Shown piece after piece: positions 6,326 to 14,381 of a DNA stretch of 14,620 nt. The notes beneath the pieces are model-generated. The model was given only the letters and a program-made list of their open reading frames with translations. It was not told where the DNA came from and did no database searches. Where the stretch lies: contig JBBRUG010000138.1 in assembly GCA_038247995.1 (NCBI GenBank), positions 1 through 14,620 of the forward strand, in the 5' to 3' direction. The stretch comes from JBBRUG01 sp038247995 (GTDB taxonomy: Bacteria > Chloroflexota > Chloroflexia > Chloroflexales > Chloroflexaceae). The position numbers and the translations under genes were made by a program. Position 1 is the first letter of the stretch; each line of letters begins with the position of its first letter.

Positions 6326-8671
6326 ATGCTCACCACCAACCCACAACCCGACGAAGCCTTCATCCGCCAGGTGAATGAGGCGTTCAAGAACTACCAGAGC
6401 ACGCTGGCGCTTTCGCGTTCGCCGCTGGCTAACTCGCCGCTTGTGGCGCCGGCCCTCGTGCGCGATACCGTATCGCCAACCGCCGACGAGCGCGGCGGCG
6501 CCCTGCGGCTTGTGTTGCGCTGGGCCGTCACCCGCCTGGCCCCGGAGCCGCCGCTCTACCCGCTCGATACGCCGCGTCCATACGCCGACCCAAGTTGGCG
6601 CGATTCGCGCTGGTGGCGCTACACCATTCTGCGCCATCGTTACCTCGAACCGCTGCACCCCGATGAGTTCGTGGAAGGTGGGCGCTACACCGAGACGCTG
6701 ATCGCCCTGACCGGTATTCCCAGCGGCGACAGTTTTTTCGACGAGCGCAATCGGGCAGTGCGCGAGGTGGCAGCCTGGTTGCGCCAGCAACTCAGTACAG
6801 GCAGCGCGAACCAGACGATCGCGCAGATGGCGCTTCAGGAGGCGTTGACGCCGCTCCAGAATCGCTCCCGCGAACGGCAACTATTGGCGTTGGCCGCAAC
6901 CTTCACCGGCATTTTCCCGCGCACCTTCCTGCTGGCGCTGGCCGTTGCCGAACACCTCCCTGAAGCTGAATCCACGCTGGCGGCGCTCGTTGCCGATCGA
7001 CTGCTGCGCACCGATCAGGTGGCGAGTGAGTTGTGGCTGGGGCCGTCGATCCAGTCCTGGCTCTACGCCGAAACGCCGTCCGAGTTGCGCCAGGCGCGCC
7101 ACCAACGCGTGGCCCGCGCCTATGCCGATGCAGGCGAACCACTGCGGGCCGCCGAGCATTGGCAGCGCGCCGAACACTGGCTGGAAGCCGCGACAACGCT
7201 GTTGGAAGCTACCGGCGATCTTGTCGATGAACAGCAGGTTGAGGAATTGTATGAAGCCCTGGCCCGCTTTCCGGCGCGAGTGCTGCCGCAGCAACAGGGA
7301 CGGGCGGTGCAATTGCTCTCCAGCGATCTGGCGTTGCGCCTGGGGCGGCGCGATGCAGCACTGACTGCCTGCCGTCAGGCGTTGCGGCTCAGCACCACGC
7401 CAGCCGAGCAAGCTCCGCTCTACCGTCGGTTAGGCAAGCTCTACGAACAACGCAATCAGCGCCATGCGCTCGCCTACTATCAGCAGGCCGCCGAACGCTT
7501 TGGGCCGGACGATTCCGAAATGGTAACACTCTACAAAGATCGGGCCTGGCTCTACATTCTCCGCCGCGAGTGGCCCCAGGCCGCCGCTGATCTCGCTGCC
7601 GCGTTGGCCGCCACGCCTGCCGCCGACGCCACGCGGGCCGACATTCTTGACGCTCTGGCGAGCCTACACCGGCAGCAAGGCGCGCTCGAACAGGCTGTGG
7701 GATATGCGCAGGCCGCCCTGGCTCTGCGCGAGCTAAACGGCAGCCCAACCCGCCTGGCCGATTCGTTCAATAACCTGGGGTTACTCTACAGTGCCGGCGG
7801 CGATCAGGATCATGCGTTGCGTGCCTTCGGCGAGGCGCTCGCGCTCTACCGGCGAATGGGTAATGCCGAGCGCACCGCAACGACACTGCTCAATAGTGGC
7901 ATGGCCCATCATCTGGCGGGCCGTTTAGCCGAGGCTGTCGCGGCATATAGCGAGTGCTTGGCCGACGCTGCCGCGAGCGGCAATACTCTGTTGCCGGTGC
8001 GCGCCCACTACAATCTGGCCGAGGCGCTGGCCGAACTGGGCGATCTCACTCCGGCGGCCGAACATTGGCGCGCCGCCCACGCCTTGAGCACCACCGCAGC
8101 GTTCGACGACGAGTTGCGCGATCTGGAGGAGCTACGGCAGCGCTTTCCGACCCTTGGCGCAGATCCGCGTCAGCCCGATCTGGCGCTCCAACTCGACGCC
8201 GATGCCCAGGTAGCGCTGGCGCTCGCCACACGCGTCGGGCAGATCACTCCGCGCGATCTGATGGCGGCGGCGACGGTGAGTAAGGCCACCGCCACGCGCC
8301 GGCTTACCGAGTTAGTCCAGCGCGGCCTACTGCGCCAGCAAGGTAAGGGCCGCGCGACAGCGTATATCCCGGTTCAAGCGGGGCCGGCGTTACCGGATGC
8401 GCCACCGGATGGGCTGGCCCGCCGCTTGCGAACCCATGCCGCTGAACTGGCGACCTATGGCGTTGCGGCGCTTGGCCAGCTCCCGGCCGATGAAGGCCGC
8501 CTACTTGTGCGCTTTGCACGCCTGCCCGACTTGCCGAGCTTCTTCGCGTTGGAACAACGCCTGTGCGCAATCATGGGCCGCCGGATCGACCTACTGCCCG
8601 CCGATCTTCCAGGCCCAGCGCCCGAGCGCCGGCAGATCGAGTGGATCGAAGTAACCCCAGCAGTCCAATGA
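6326..8671 (+). CDS. STAND-like TPR regulator lacking NTPase, with winged helix and degenerate nucleotidyltransferase-like C-terminus
   Basis: This is a cytoplasmic protein of 781 residues. Residues 1-155 resemble the N-terminal segment of Chloroflexota STAND regulators (SRSPLANSPLV, TADERGGALRLVLRWAV, then a sigma-4-like HTH remnant ending in FDERNRAVREVAAWL). Residues 170-330 look like the helical arm that normally follows a STAND ATPase, but no Walker A or B motif is present. TPR-like helix pairs fill about 335-620. A winged helix (about 625-690; ITPRDLMAAATVSKATATRRL) should bind DNA. Residues 700-781 resemble an MNT-fold nucleotidyltransferase: YGVAALG aligns with the FGSxARG motif and GRRIDLL with the later GxxVDL motif, but the catalytic Asp pair is replaced by EGR. 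No good ribosome binding site precedes ATG 6326 (an AGGAG lies 27 bases away), so the start is uncertain. A regulatory role is likely; the target is unknown. Confidence 0.75.
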   Translation: MLTTNPQPDEAFIRQVNEAFKNYQSTLALSRSPLANSPLVAPALVRDTVSPTADERGGALRLVLRWAVTRLAPEPPLYPLDTPRPYADPSWRDSRWWRYTILRHRYLEPLHPDEFVEGGRYTETLIALTGIPSGDSFFDERNRAVREVAAWLRQQLSTGSANQTIAQMALQEALTPLQNRSRERQLLALAATFTGIFPRTFLLALAVAEHLPEAESTLAALVADRLLRTDQVASELWLGPSIQSWLYAETPSELRQARHQRVARAYADAGEPLRAAEHWQRAEHWLEAATTLLEATGDLVDEQQVEELYEALARFPARVLPQQQGRAVQLLSSDLALRLGRRDAALTACRQALRLSTTPAEQAPLYRRLGKLYEQRNQRHALAYYQQAAERFGPDDSEMVTLYKDRAWLYILRREWPQAAADLAAALAATPAADATRADILDALASLHRQQGALEQAVGYAQAALALRELNGSPTRLADSFNNLGLLYSAGGDQDHALRAFGEALALYRRMGNAERTATTLLNSGMAHHLAGRLAEAVAAYSECLADAAASGNTLLPVRAHYNLAEALAELGDLTPAAEHWRAAHALSTTAAFDDELRDLEELRQRFPTLGADPRQPDLALQLDADAQVALALATRVGQITPRDLMAAATVSKATATRRLTELVQRGLLRQQGKGRATAYIPVQAGPALPDAPPDGLARRLRTHAAELATYGVAALGQLPADEGRLLVRFARLPDLPSFFALEQRLCAIMGRRIDLLPADLPGPAPERRQIEWIEVTPAVQ

Positions 8672-8738
8672 AGTGCATCACCGAACCGAGACTGCTCAGA
8701 AGCTGTCTGAAACGGGGGGCATGACGCCATCGGCACGT

Positions 8739-8748
8739 CGCGATCGCG
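8739..8748. repeat. CGCGATCGCG palindrome between TPR gene and XRE gene
   Basis: This perfect 10-bp palindrome, flanked by two more pairing bases on each side after a T-T mismatch, lies 68 bases after the TPR regulator stop. No T-run follows, so it is at best a weak end-of-transcript hairpin. The rest of 8672-8790 shows nothing I can name. Confidence 0.4.
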
Positions 8749-8793
8749 TCGGCCCTCGACGGTGTTGCGCAGTTTCCAAGTTTGCCTCCTGGC

Positions 8794-8836
8794 TTGTCGG
8801 GTTACAACATAACAATGTTATGATACGTGGTATACC
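8794..8836 (+). promoter_or_regulatory. Promoter with overlapping palindromic operator-like sites for the XRE regulator
   Basis: TTGTCG (8794-8799) and TATGAT (8819-8824) could be -35 and -10 boxes, although the 19-base spacer is long. The inverted repeat CATAAC-AAT-GTTATG (8808-8822) covers the spacer and the -10 box, and a second palindrome GGTATACC (8829-8836) lies over the likely start site. This AT-rich island sits in GC-rich DNA 106-134 bases before the XRE gene, as expected for an autoregulated promoter. Autoregulation itself is inference. Confidence 0.5.
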
Positions 8837-8941
8837 TGGTACAGCCTGGCAAACGTAGGCCCACAGTCTTGTTGCGGATCACACGTTGCGTATTGCTCAA
8901 CGGCAGCGCAGACCCCGCAACATGTAATATGGTGGAACGCT

Positions 8942-9760
8942 ATGGCAACGGTGTTTGGCGGAAAACTCATTCGGTATTTGCGTGTACAAGCCAGGCGTAC
9001 CCAGACCGAACTGGAAATTGCGGCCCGGCTTGGTGAACACTATTTAAAGCGCATCGAACTTGGTCAGGTGGTGCGACCGCAACGAGTCACCCTCGAACGT
9101 ATTCTTGATGCCCTGCATGCCTCATATGATGATCGGCGGCTGGTGCTGGAGGCGTATGGGTATGCGGCGCAAAATCCCCTGCCTACTGCGGCGGAGATCG
9201 CTGTAGCGCAACGAATCTTCAAGCAGAGCCTGGCCAACAGCCCGATCCCGGTGCAACTGCTCGATTGCGCCCAGCGGCTGCTCGCCTGGAATCGCCTGCT
9301 GGCGCGGTTGGTTGGACGTGAACCCGACGACCCGCTCATGGAGGCGCTGCTCGGCCGCCCGATCACGCAGATCTTGTACGACCCGGCCTTTGGGATTGGG
9401 CAACGCCTGCTGAATCTTCAGGCGTGGAGCCGCCATATGTTGCCGGTGCTCATCCATGAATTGCGCCCCTATACGCAGGAGATCTGGGGTCGGCGTTTAT
9501 ACGACGAGTTGCGCCATAGTGTGCCCGGCCTCGACGACCTGCTCAGCCACCCCGAAGCGCTGCGCGCGATCCCGGCGCGCCCGTTGGAGACGATTGTCTT
9601 CGCCGGGCCAAACGGCGCTGCACTGCCGTTCCGCATCGCCTCCGAACCATTCACTAACGACACGCGCTTCCGCGTGATCTACTATTTCCCCGCCGATGCT
9701 GTTGCGCTGGCCCACTGCCAAGAATGGCTTGATCGCGATCAAGCAGATGCCGACGCGTGA
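8942..9760 (+). CDS. XRE-family transcriptional regulator with MmyB-like ligand-binding domain
   Basis: This is a cytoplasmic DNA-binding protein of 272 residues. An HTH of the XRE/Cro type spans about residues 5-62 (GGKLIRYLRVQARRTQTELE, then GEHYLKRIELGQ, the usual turn and recognition helix). A MmyB-like PAS-fold domain spans about 90-260. It opens with SPIPVQLLDCAQRLLAWNRL, the counterpart of the NP-V-LLD-x-x-W-x-V-x-AWN pattern of that family. MmyB-like domains have been linked to fatty-acid-like ligands; no ligand can be named here. The start ATG at 8942 follows GGTGGA (8931-8936) by 5 bases. It sits just upstream of the sigma operon on the same strand with a 245-base gap, so it could control that operon, but nothing shows this directly. 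Confidence 0.82.
   Translation: MATVFGGKLIRYLRVQARRTQTELEIAARLGEHYLKRIELGQVVRPQRVTLERILDALHASYDDRRLVLEAYGYAAQNPLPTAAEIAVAQRIFKQSLANSPIPVQLLDCAQRLLAWNRLLARLVGREPDDPLMEALLGRPITQILYDPAFGIGQRLLNLQAWSRHMLPVLIHELRPYTQEIWGRRLYDELRHSVPGLDDLLSHPEALRAIPARPLETIVFAGPNGAALPFRIASEPFTNDTRFRVIYYFPADAVALAHCQEWLDRDQADADA
9727..9744. repeat. Perfect 18-bp palindrome in the 3' end of the XRE gene
   Basis: GCTTGATCGCGATCAAGC reads the same on both strands. It lies in the codons for LDRDQA, a few codons before the stop at 9760. It could be a protein-binding site, part of a transcript-end hairpin, or chance. Confidence 0.6.
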
Positions 9761-9779
9761 CCCAAGCCTCTACAGCATT

Positions 9780-9826
9780 GCTCAGATCGATTGAGCATGC
9801 GTCCAAGGGCGCGAGCGCAGCGCGCC
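9780..9826. other. Two small hairpins after the XRE gene
   Basis: GCTCA (9780-9784) pairs with TGAGC (9792-9796) across 7 bases, and GGCGCG (9808-9813) pairs with CGCGCC (9821-9826) across 7 bases. Neither has a T-run, so termination is uncertain. The remainder of the gap to about 9910 shows no gene. Confidence 0.35.
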
Positions 9827-9913
9827 ACCCGGTTCAGCGGACTCAGGGGCTCAATCATGGTGCGCAGTGCTCCGGGGGACTCTGATCACTATGGCAGCCC
9901 GCCGGATCGATCG

Positions 9914-9919
9914 TATACT
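9914..9919 (+). promoter_or_regulatory. Candidate -10 box of the sigma/anti-sigma/CHAT operon
   Basis: TATACT matches a -10 box closely and would start transcription near 9926, about 80 bases before the chosen sigma gene start. No recognisable -35 box sits 16-19 bases upstream, so the promoter may need an activator or a different sigma factor. Because this box overlaps the first in-frame TTG codon (9919), it argues against a translation start there. Confidence 0.4.
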
Positions 9920-9990
9920 TGGGACGCTCTGTTTTTAACTTTCCAGACTTGCATGAGAGCGGCCTGTACCCTCGGTTGGCGGGTTGGTCT

Positions 9991-9996
9991 AGGAGG
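9991..9996 (+). promoter_or_regulatory. Ribosome binding site deciding the GTG start of the sigma gene
   Basis: AGGAGG is a perfect Shine-Dalgarno sequence 9 bases before GTG 10006. It lies inside the longer open frame and so favours the shorter protein. Confidence 0.85.
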
Positions 9997-10005
9997 TTCA
10001 GTGTC

Positions 10006-10815
10006 GTGGCTGCCGAAAAACTGTTGCTTCGCTGGAGCGAGGTTATTGCCGAGCGAGATGCTACCGAAGGATGGCGTCTGACTGCTCAGCAGCGTGAGCG
10101 TTACGCAACTGAACTTGCGGCAATCGGGTCGCCGGATCTTGCGTTACCTACGCTGCGTCAAATTGCGCTAAACTATCATCGTGATCAGCGCATTGTTACG
10201 GCATTGCGCAATCCTCAATCTCCCGAGTATTCGGTGCGCTGGGAGCGCTGGATCGATCAGGTGCAGAGCATTTTGCAGCATCAGGGCCTGAATTGGTCGA
10301 CCGATGTGGCCGTCGATATTGAAGATCTGACTCAGATCGCGCTGCTCGCCTTGCAGCGCGCCCTAGCTGGGTATGCCTACCGCAGCAAGTTCAGTGTATG
10401 GACCTATAGCGTTGTTGTCCAGACGATCTGGCGCTATTTTCGGGATAGTCGGCGTTTGCGCCGCGCTGTACGCCCGGAGTCGCTCGATCATCTCACGGCA
10501 CTCGATCCCGATCTCGGCGGCATCACCGCCGATGACGTTGAGGAATATGCGCAGACGCGGGCATTGTATGCGCAGATCCAGGGCGTGCTCGCCGCCCAAC
10601 CCGATCGGCGGCTCAGGTACATTTTTCATCTGGCCTATATTGAAGACCGCCGCCTGATCGACATTGGCGAGCATGTGCAGTTGCCCCCGGCCCAGGTACG
10701 TACATTATTGCGGCAGGCCCGCCGGGTGCTCAACGGCGATCCGACGATCCAAGCCTGGCAGCACGCAGCCGGCCGATGCGAATTTGGATGTTGTGTGGAG
10801 AAGATCCATGCCTGA
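10006..10815 (+). CDS. Sigma-70 family RNA polymerase sigma factor, ECF-like, with N-terminal extension
   Basis: The protein is 269 residues. Region 2 lies at about 90-160, with EDLTQIALLALQRAL from residue 106 for core binding and the -10 contact helix ending in SVWTYSVVVQTIWRYFRD. Region 4 lies at about 195-245, with the HTH DIGEHVQLPPAQVRTLLRQARRVL. No region 1.2 or 3 signature is apparent, as in ECF factors. It is longer than usual for that class (about 180-200 residues) owing to an 85-residue helical N-terminal extension I do not recognise. A GTG start at 10006 is chosen for its AGGAGG site. The gene is first in an operon: its last 8 bases (ATGCCTGA) contain the start codon of the anti-sigma-like gene, so the two are translationally coupled. 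Its target promoters cannot be read from the window. Confidence 0.82.
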   Translation: MAAEKLLLRWSEVIAERDATEGWRLTAQQRERYATELAAIGSPDLALPTLRQIALNYHRDQRIVTALRNPQSPEYSVRWERWIDQVQSILQHQGLNWSTDVAVDIEDLTQIALLALQRALAGYAYRSKFSVWTYSVVVQTIWRYFRDSRRLRRAVRPESLDHLTALDPDLGGITADDVEEYAQTRALYAQIQGVLAAQPDRRLRYIFHLAYIEDRRLIDIGEHVQLPPAQVRTLLRQARRVLNGDPTIQAWQHAAGRCEFGCCVEKIHA

Positions 10816-11548
10816 ACGTTCCTGCCAGGCTGTCCAGCATTGGCTTGCGCGGCAAGGAGCCGCCACATCCCACGGAGCGCTGCCCACGCCGGATCTTGTC
10901 GCCCACGCTGCGACCTGTCCCGCTTGCCGCGGCCTACTGATGACCACAGCCGTTACCTTTCTGAACGCTTCCGCGCCGCCAGCGTCGATTGTTTGCAGCG
11001 AGTGTGAGCATGATCTTGACGCTTTTATCGATTGGGAAGAGCGCTACGATCTCGCCGCCGCCGCCCAACGCTACCCGCAGATCTGGTGGCATGTGCTCAA
11101 TTGTGGGGCGTGCGCCGAGGTGTATGCTGGCGTCCATGCGCTTTTGCGCGCTGAAGCAACGGGCAAACTGATGGCCATGCCCTTACCGCAGCTCTACCCG
11201 GTGCTGCAACTGCCGCGCACCTATCTCCATGCCGCCCTGGCCCCGCAGTTAGCGCTTGGGGTTGGCTGGGGCGCCGACGACGCGCAACAAATTGCCGAGG
11301 CAACGCTGGGTTCTTTCCAGTTCGCTCTGGCCGCCTATCCAAATAACGACACGACGGTTACGCTCATGGTTCAGCTCGATCCGCCGGCGCCGGGCGCAAT
11401 CGAACTTCGGCTTGATCCATTGTTTGTGCGCGTGCCGCTTGCCGCCGATGGCACGGCATTCGTGCGCGATGTGCCTGCCGCAATGCTCACGGCGCGTGCC
11501 GGCGCCGACCTCTGCCTAGATCTGGAGCTTGATGAGCCGTTCGAATGA
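10808..11548 (+). CDS. Soluble zinc-binding anti-sigma factor-like protein with two HX3CX2C modules
   Basis: The protein is 246 residues with no membrane segment. Residues H33-C37-C40 (HAATCPAC) and H95-C99-C102 (HVLNCGAC) each fit HX3CX2C, the zinc anti-sigma (ZAS/zf-HC2) signature. An extra CSEC (63-66) ahead of the second motif gives that module the usual upstream Cys partners. The second half (about 135-246) is a beta-rich domain I cannot assign. ZAS proteins hold a cognate sigma factor inactive, and position directly after the sigma gene supports that role. The start ATG 10808 follows GGAG (10797-10800) by 7 bases and overlaps the sigma stop. The in-frame region upstream of this ATG lies within the sigma gene and is not used. 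Zinc or thiol chemistry could tune binding; this is inference. Confidence 0.75.
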   Translation: MPERSCQAVQHWLARQGAATSHGALPTPDLVAHAATCPACRGLLMTTAVTFLNASAPPASIVCSECEHDLDAFIDWEERYDLAAAAQRYPQIWWHVLNCGACAEVYAGVHALLRAEATGKLMAMPLPQLYPVLQLPRTYLHAALAPQLALGVGWGADDAQQIAEATLGSFQFALAAYPNNDTTVTLMVQLDPPAPGAIELRLDPLFVRVPLAADGTAFVRDVPAAMLTARAGADLCLDLELDEPFE

Positions 11549-14381
11549 CCCGACCATGGCTCAGAGGCCTGATCTTCCCCCACGTTATGCGCGCCTGATC
11601 AGCCTGTCTGAGCGTGATCCACGGCGGGCGGCCAAGCTTGCCCAGCGCATCCTGGCCGCAGACGCAACACCCTGGGCGCACTATACCCTGGGTCTGATTT
11701 TGCTGCGCTCGGAAAGGATCAGCCAGGCTGAGCCGCATATCAGTACTGCCGCTGCCTCTGGCGCGCTCATTCCGGGCCTGCGTTATGCCGCGCTTGTTGT
11801 ACGCCAACTCAGCGGCGAAGGCGTAACGCTTCAGGTAGCCTGGGCCGAGTTGATTGCCGCACAGTTGGACGCTGGGCGGCTCAGTGAAGCCGCCCGCGCC
11901 CTCAATGAGCAGATTGCGCATCTGAATGTGCTGGGGCAGCATCAGGAAGCCTACGAACTCGCCATAGATCATGATGAATTGGTGCAAGCGCAGGCACCGC
12001 CGGCCGATCAGGCCCGCTACGCGCATGTGCTCGGTGTCGCCGCCGGCGGGCGCAGCGATCTTCCGGCGGCGCACGCTGCGCTCGACCAGGCCGCGGCCAC
12101 GTATCGAGCTTTGCATCGCCCGGTTGATGTGGCGCGAGTGCGCTTCGAACGCGCCTGGCTGCATGTGCGCCGCGAAAATCATGTGGCAGCCCGCTTTGAA
12201 CTTGAACAAGCCCTGGCGACCTTCAGACGCTTCGATCTGCCGATCCGGGTGGCGCTCTGCCAGAAAGACCTGGCCACGATCGCCTGTTTTTCCGCCGATT
12301 ATTCCGCCGCCCTGGCCTATATTGCTCATGCCCGTACGGCGGCGATGGCATTTGAGCGCCGCGATGTGCTGGCATATTGCGAACAAAATCTCGGCATCAT
12401 CGCCCACTACAGCGGGCTCTGGGATCTGGCCCTGGCTGCCTACGCCCGCGCCCAGGCGATCTACCGGGAGCGCGGCCAGGAGCGCCTGCGCCTGATGTGT
12501 GAGCGCAATCGGGCCATGGTATTAAATGAGCAGCAGCGTTTTGCCGACAGCCTCGCTTTACTTGATGCGATCATTGCGCCGGTGCAGGCGCTCGCCGATC
12601 AGATCGAAATTGCCGAGGTCATGGCGGTACGCGCCAGGGCGCTGCATGGCTTGGAGCGGACGCCGGAAGCGCTGGCCGAACTCACTGCGGCCGAGCAACA
12701 GTTTCGCCAACGGGGAAATGTCGCCGCCGCCGCTGAGTGTTTGCTCAACGCCGGTTGGATCGCCCTTGATAGCGGCGACCATCCAACTGCGGACAACTAT
12801 TTTCAGGCGATCGGGGCCGAATTGCTCACCCGACCGGCCCATCGCTGGCGGTTGGCGCACGGGCGTGGCCTGGTTGCCGCAGCGCAGGGCGATAGTGCCG
12901 CCGCGCTCGATCAGTTTTACGCCGCTGGGGCTGCTGTGGCAACGATGCGCCGCCGTTTCGCCAGTGAGCATGCCTCAAGCGCGTTATTCACTCAGGCGCG
13001 CCGGCTCTACACCGATGCGTTACAGCTCGCCGCCCGCACCGGAAATGCCGTTCAGGTAGCGGCTTTTGCCGAGCAGCAACGCACCTTGCTTGTGCAACAG
13101 CGCCTCGCCGGCCCCCTGGCTGCCCCGCCCGCCATTCAGCAGCGGCGTGAACAGGCCCGCGAACAGCTTCAGGCTGCCGCAGCTACGCCCACCGATGCTG
13201 CCGGCCTGGAAACCGCGCTGCAAGCCTATATCGACGCGCTGCTCCAGGCGCGTCACCTGGCTCCGCCCACCGATCTGCCCGATCAGCCCTTCGACCTCCA
13301 GTACCTGCGCGAACGGTTGACGCATGCCTACGGCAACGACTGGAGCCTGCTCGCGCCGATTCCAGTCGGCGCCGAGTTGTATCTGTTGCTAATCACCCCG
13401 AGTACGATTGCGCTCACTACGCAGCCCTACGACGCCGCGCTGCGCGGGTTGCTCACACGGGCGCGTACGCAACGCCTGCGCAGCGATGTCTATCGCGATC
13501 TGACCTTCCTGCGTGGAGCGGCGCCGCGGGCCTGGCGTGATCTTCGCACCCTGGCGGAACAGTTGCTCCCGCCGCAGTTGCGCGAACGGCTGCACCCCGC
13601 GCATCGCCTGCTGATTGTGCCCGGCGGGCCGTTCCACGCCTTGCCCTGGGCGGCCCTGCGCCTCGCCGATGGCTGGCTCGCCGAACAGGCGATCATCCAG
13701 TACTTGCCGACGCTGATGCCGGCGCAGGTGCCGGCACTCGATCGCCACGGCCCGGCGCTGCTGCTTGGGTGCGCCACGTTTGGCGCGCGCGCACCGGACT
13801 TACCAAGCGCAATCGCCTGCCTCGATGTCGCCCAGGCGCACTGGCATGGCCCTACCACGCGCATAGAAGCAGCGCAGGCTACCCGGTCGGCCGTGCTGGA
13901 GTACGGACAACAAGGGCGCCTGCGCACAACCCAACTGGTGCATATCGCCAGCCACGCCGTTGCGGGCGAATTCAGCGGCCTGTTGGCCCATGTTATGCTC
14001 GCCGACACAAACCTCTGGGTCGATGACATTACCCGCCTGAACCTCGACGGCGGCCTGGTTGTACTGGCCGCCTGTGCCGGTGCGGCCAGTGAAGTGCTCC
14101 CCGGCGATGAACTCGTCGGCGTAGGGCGGGCCTTCCTGGCTGCGGGCGCAACCGGCGTGCTGGCCAGCTTCTGGCCGATCTACGATCGTACAGTCCTGCC
14201 GATGGTCGAAGGTTTTTACGCCGAACTGGCGCGCCACGCCGATCCTGCGTTGGCCCTGGCTATGATGCAGCGCCGCCTGCTCGCCGACACCACAGCGCCA
14301 GAAGTGTTACGCACGCCGTATATCTGGGGCTGCTTCGGCTTCACCAGCGTGGGCGTGATGGCATCCATTACCGCGCTTTGA
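11532..14381 (+). CDS. TPR-CHAT caspase-like cysteine protease
   Basis: This is a predicted cytoplasmic clan CD protease of 949 residues. Residues 30-570 are tandem TPR-like helix pairs, for example RRENHVAARFELEQALATF and SGLWDLALAAYARAQAIY. They probably sense a partner. A CHAT domain covers about 600-940: LLIVPGGPFHALPW (from 693), catalytic His 808 in VHIASHA, Cys 848 in VLAACAGA, then DELVGVGRAFLAAGA and the closing PYIWGCFGFTSVG. Both catalytic residues are present, so an active peptidase is expected. The start ATG 11532 has GGAG (11524-11527) 4 bases upstream and overlaps the anti-sigma gene by 17 bp; ATG 11556 is an alternative just past that stop. The last codons (TAL, stop) lie inside a 252-bp palindrome. 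Its substrate is unknown; the neighbouring anti-sigma protein is the obvious candidate. Confidence 0.88.
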   Translation: MSRSNDPTMAQRPDLPPRYARLISLSERDPRRAAKLAQRILAADATPWAHYTLGLILLRSERISQAEPHISTAAASGALIPGLRYAALVVRQLSGEGVTLQVAWAELIAAQLDAGRLSEAARALNEQIAHLNVLGQHQEAYELAIDHDELVQAQAPPADQARYAHVLGVAAGGRSDLPAAHAALDQAAATYRALHRPVDVARVRFERAWLHVRRENHVAARFELEQALATFRRFDLPIRVALCQKDLATIACFSADYSAALAYIAHARTAAMAFERRDVLAYCEQNLGIIAHYSGLWDLALAAYARAQAIYRERGQERLRLMCERNRAMVLNEQQRFADSLALLDAIIAPVQALADQIEIAEVMAVRARALHGLERTPEALAELTAAEQQFRQRGNVAAAAECLLNAGWIALDSGDHPTADNYFQAIGAELLTRPAHRWRLAHGRGLVAAAQGDSAAALDQFYAAGAAVATMRRRFASEHASSALFTQARRLYTDALQLAARTGNAVQVAAFAEQQRTLLVQQRLAGPLAAPPAIQQRREQAREQLQAAAATPTDAAGLETALQAYIDALLQARHLAPPTDLPDQPFDLQYLRERLTHAYGNDWSLLAPIPVGAELYLLLITPSTIALTTQPYDAALRGLLTRARTQRLRSDVYRDLTFLRGAAPRAWRDLRTLAEQLLPPQLRERLHPAHRLLIVPGGPFHALPWAALRLADGWLAEQAIIQYLPTLMPAQVPALDRHGPALLLGCATFGARAPDLPSAIACLDVAQAHWHGPTTRIEAAQATRSAVLEYGQQGRLRTTQLVHIASHAVAGEFSGLLAHVMLADTNLWVDDITRLNLDGGLVVLAACAGAASEVLPGDELVGVGRAFLAAGATGVLASFWPIYDRTVLPMVEGFYAELARHADPALALAMMQRRLLADTTAPEVLRTPYIWGCFGFTSVGVMASITAL

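Noticed and set aside
8827..9036. 69-codon + strand open frame overlapping the XRE gene start
   Set aside because: It runs through the promoter leader and into the XRE gene in another frame, with no ribosome binding site or recognisable product.
9919..10005. Longer sigma factor start at TTG 9919
   Set aside because: The codon overlaps a TATACT -10 box and has no ribosome binding site, whereas AGGAGG sits 9 bases before GTG 10006.
10664..10807. Upstream extension of the anti-sigma reading frame
   Set aside because: It lies wholly inside sigma region 4 coding in another frame; ATG 10808 has a good ribosome binding site and gives the classic coupled overlap.
11487..12407. 306-codon minus-strand open frame across the anti-sigma/CHAT junction
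   Set aside because: It overlaps well-supported TPR coding and the gene junction, and its product shows no recognisable motif.
10006..14381. Operon considered as part of a type III-E CRISPR (Craspase) locus because of TPR-CHAT plus sigma factor
   Set aside because: No Cas7-11 effector, Cas1, CRISPR repeats or Csx30-like gene is visible; only the logic is similar.
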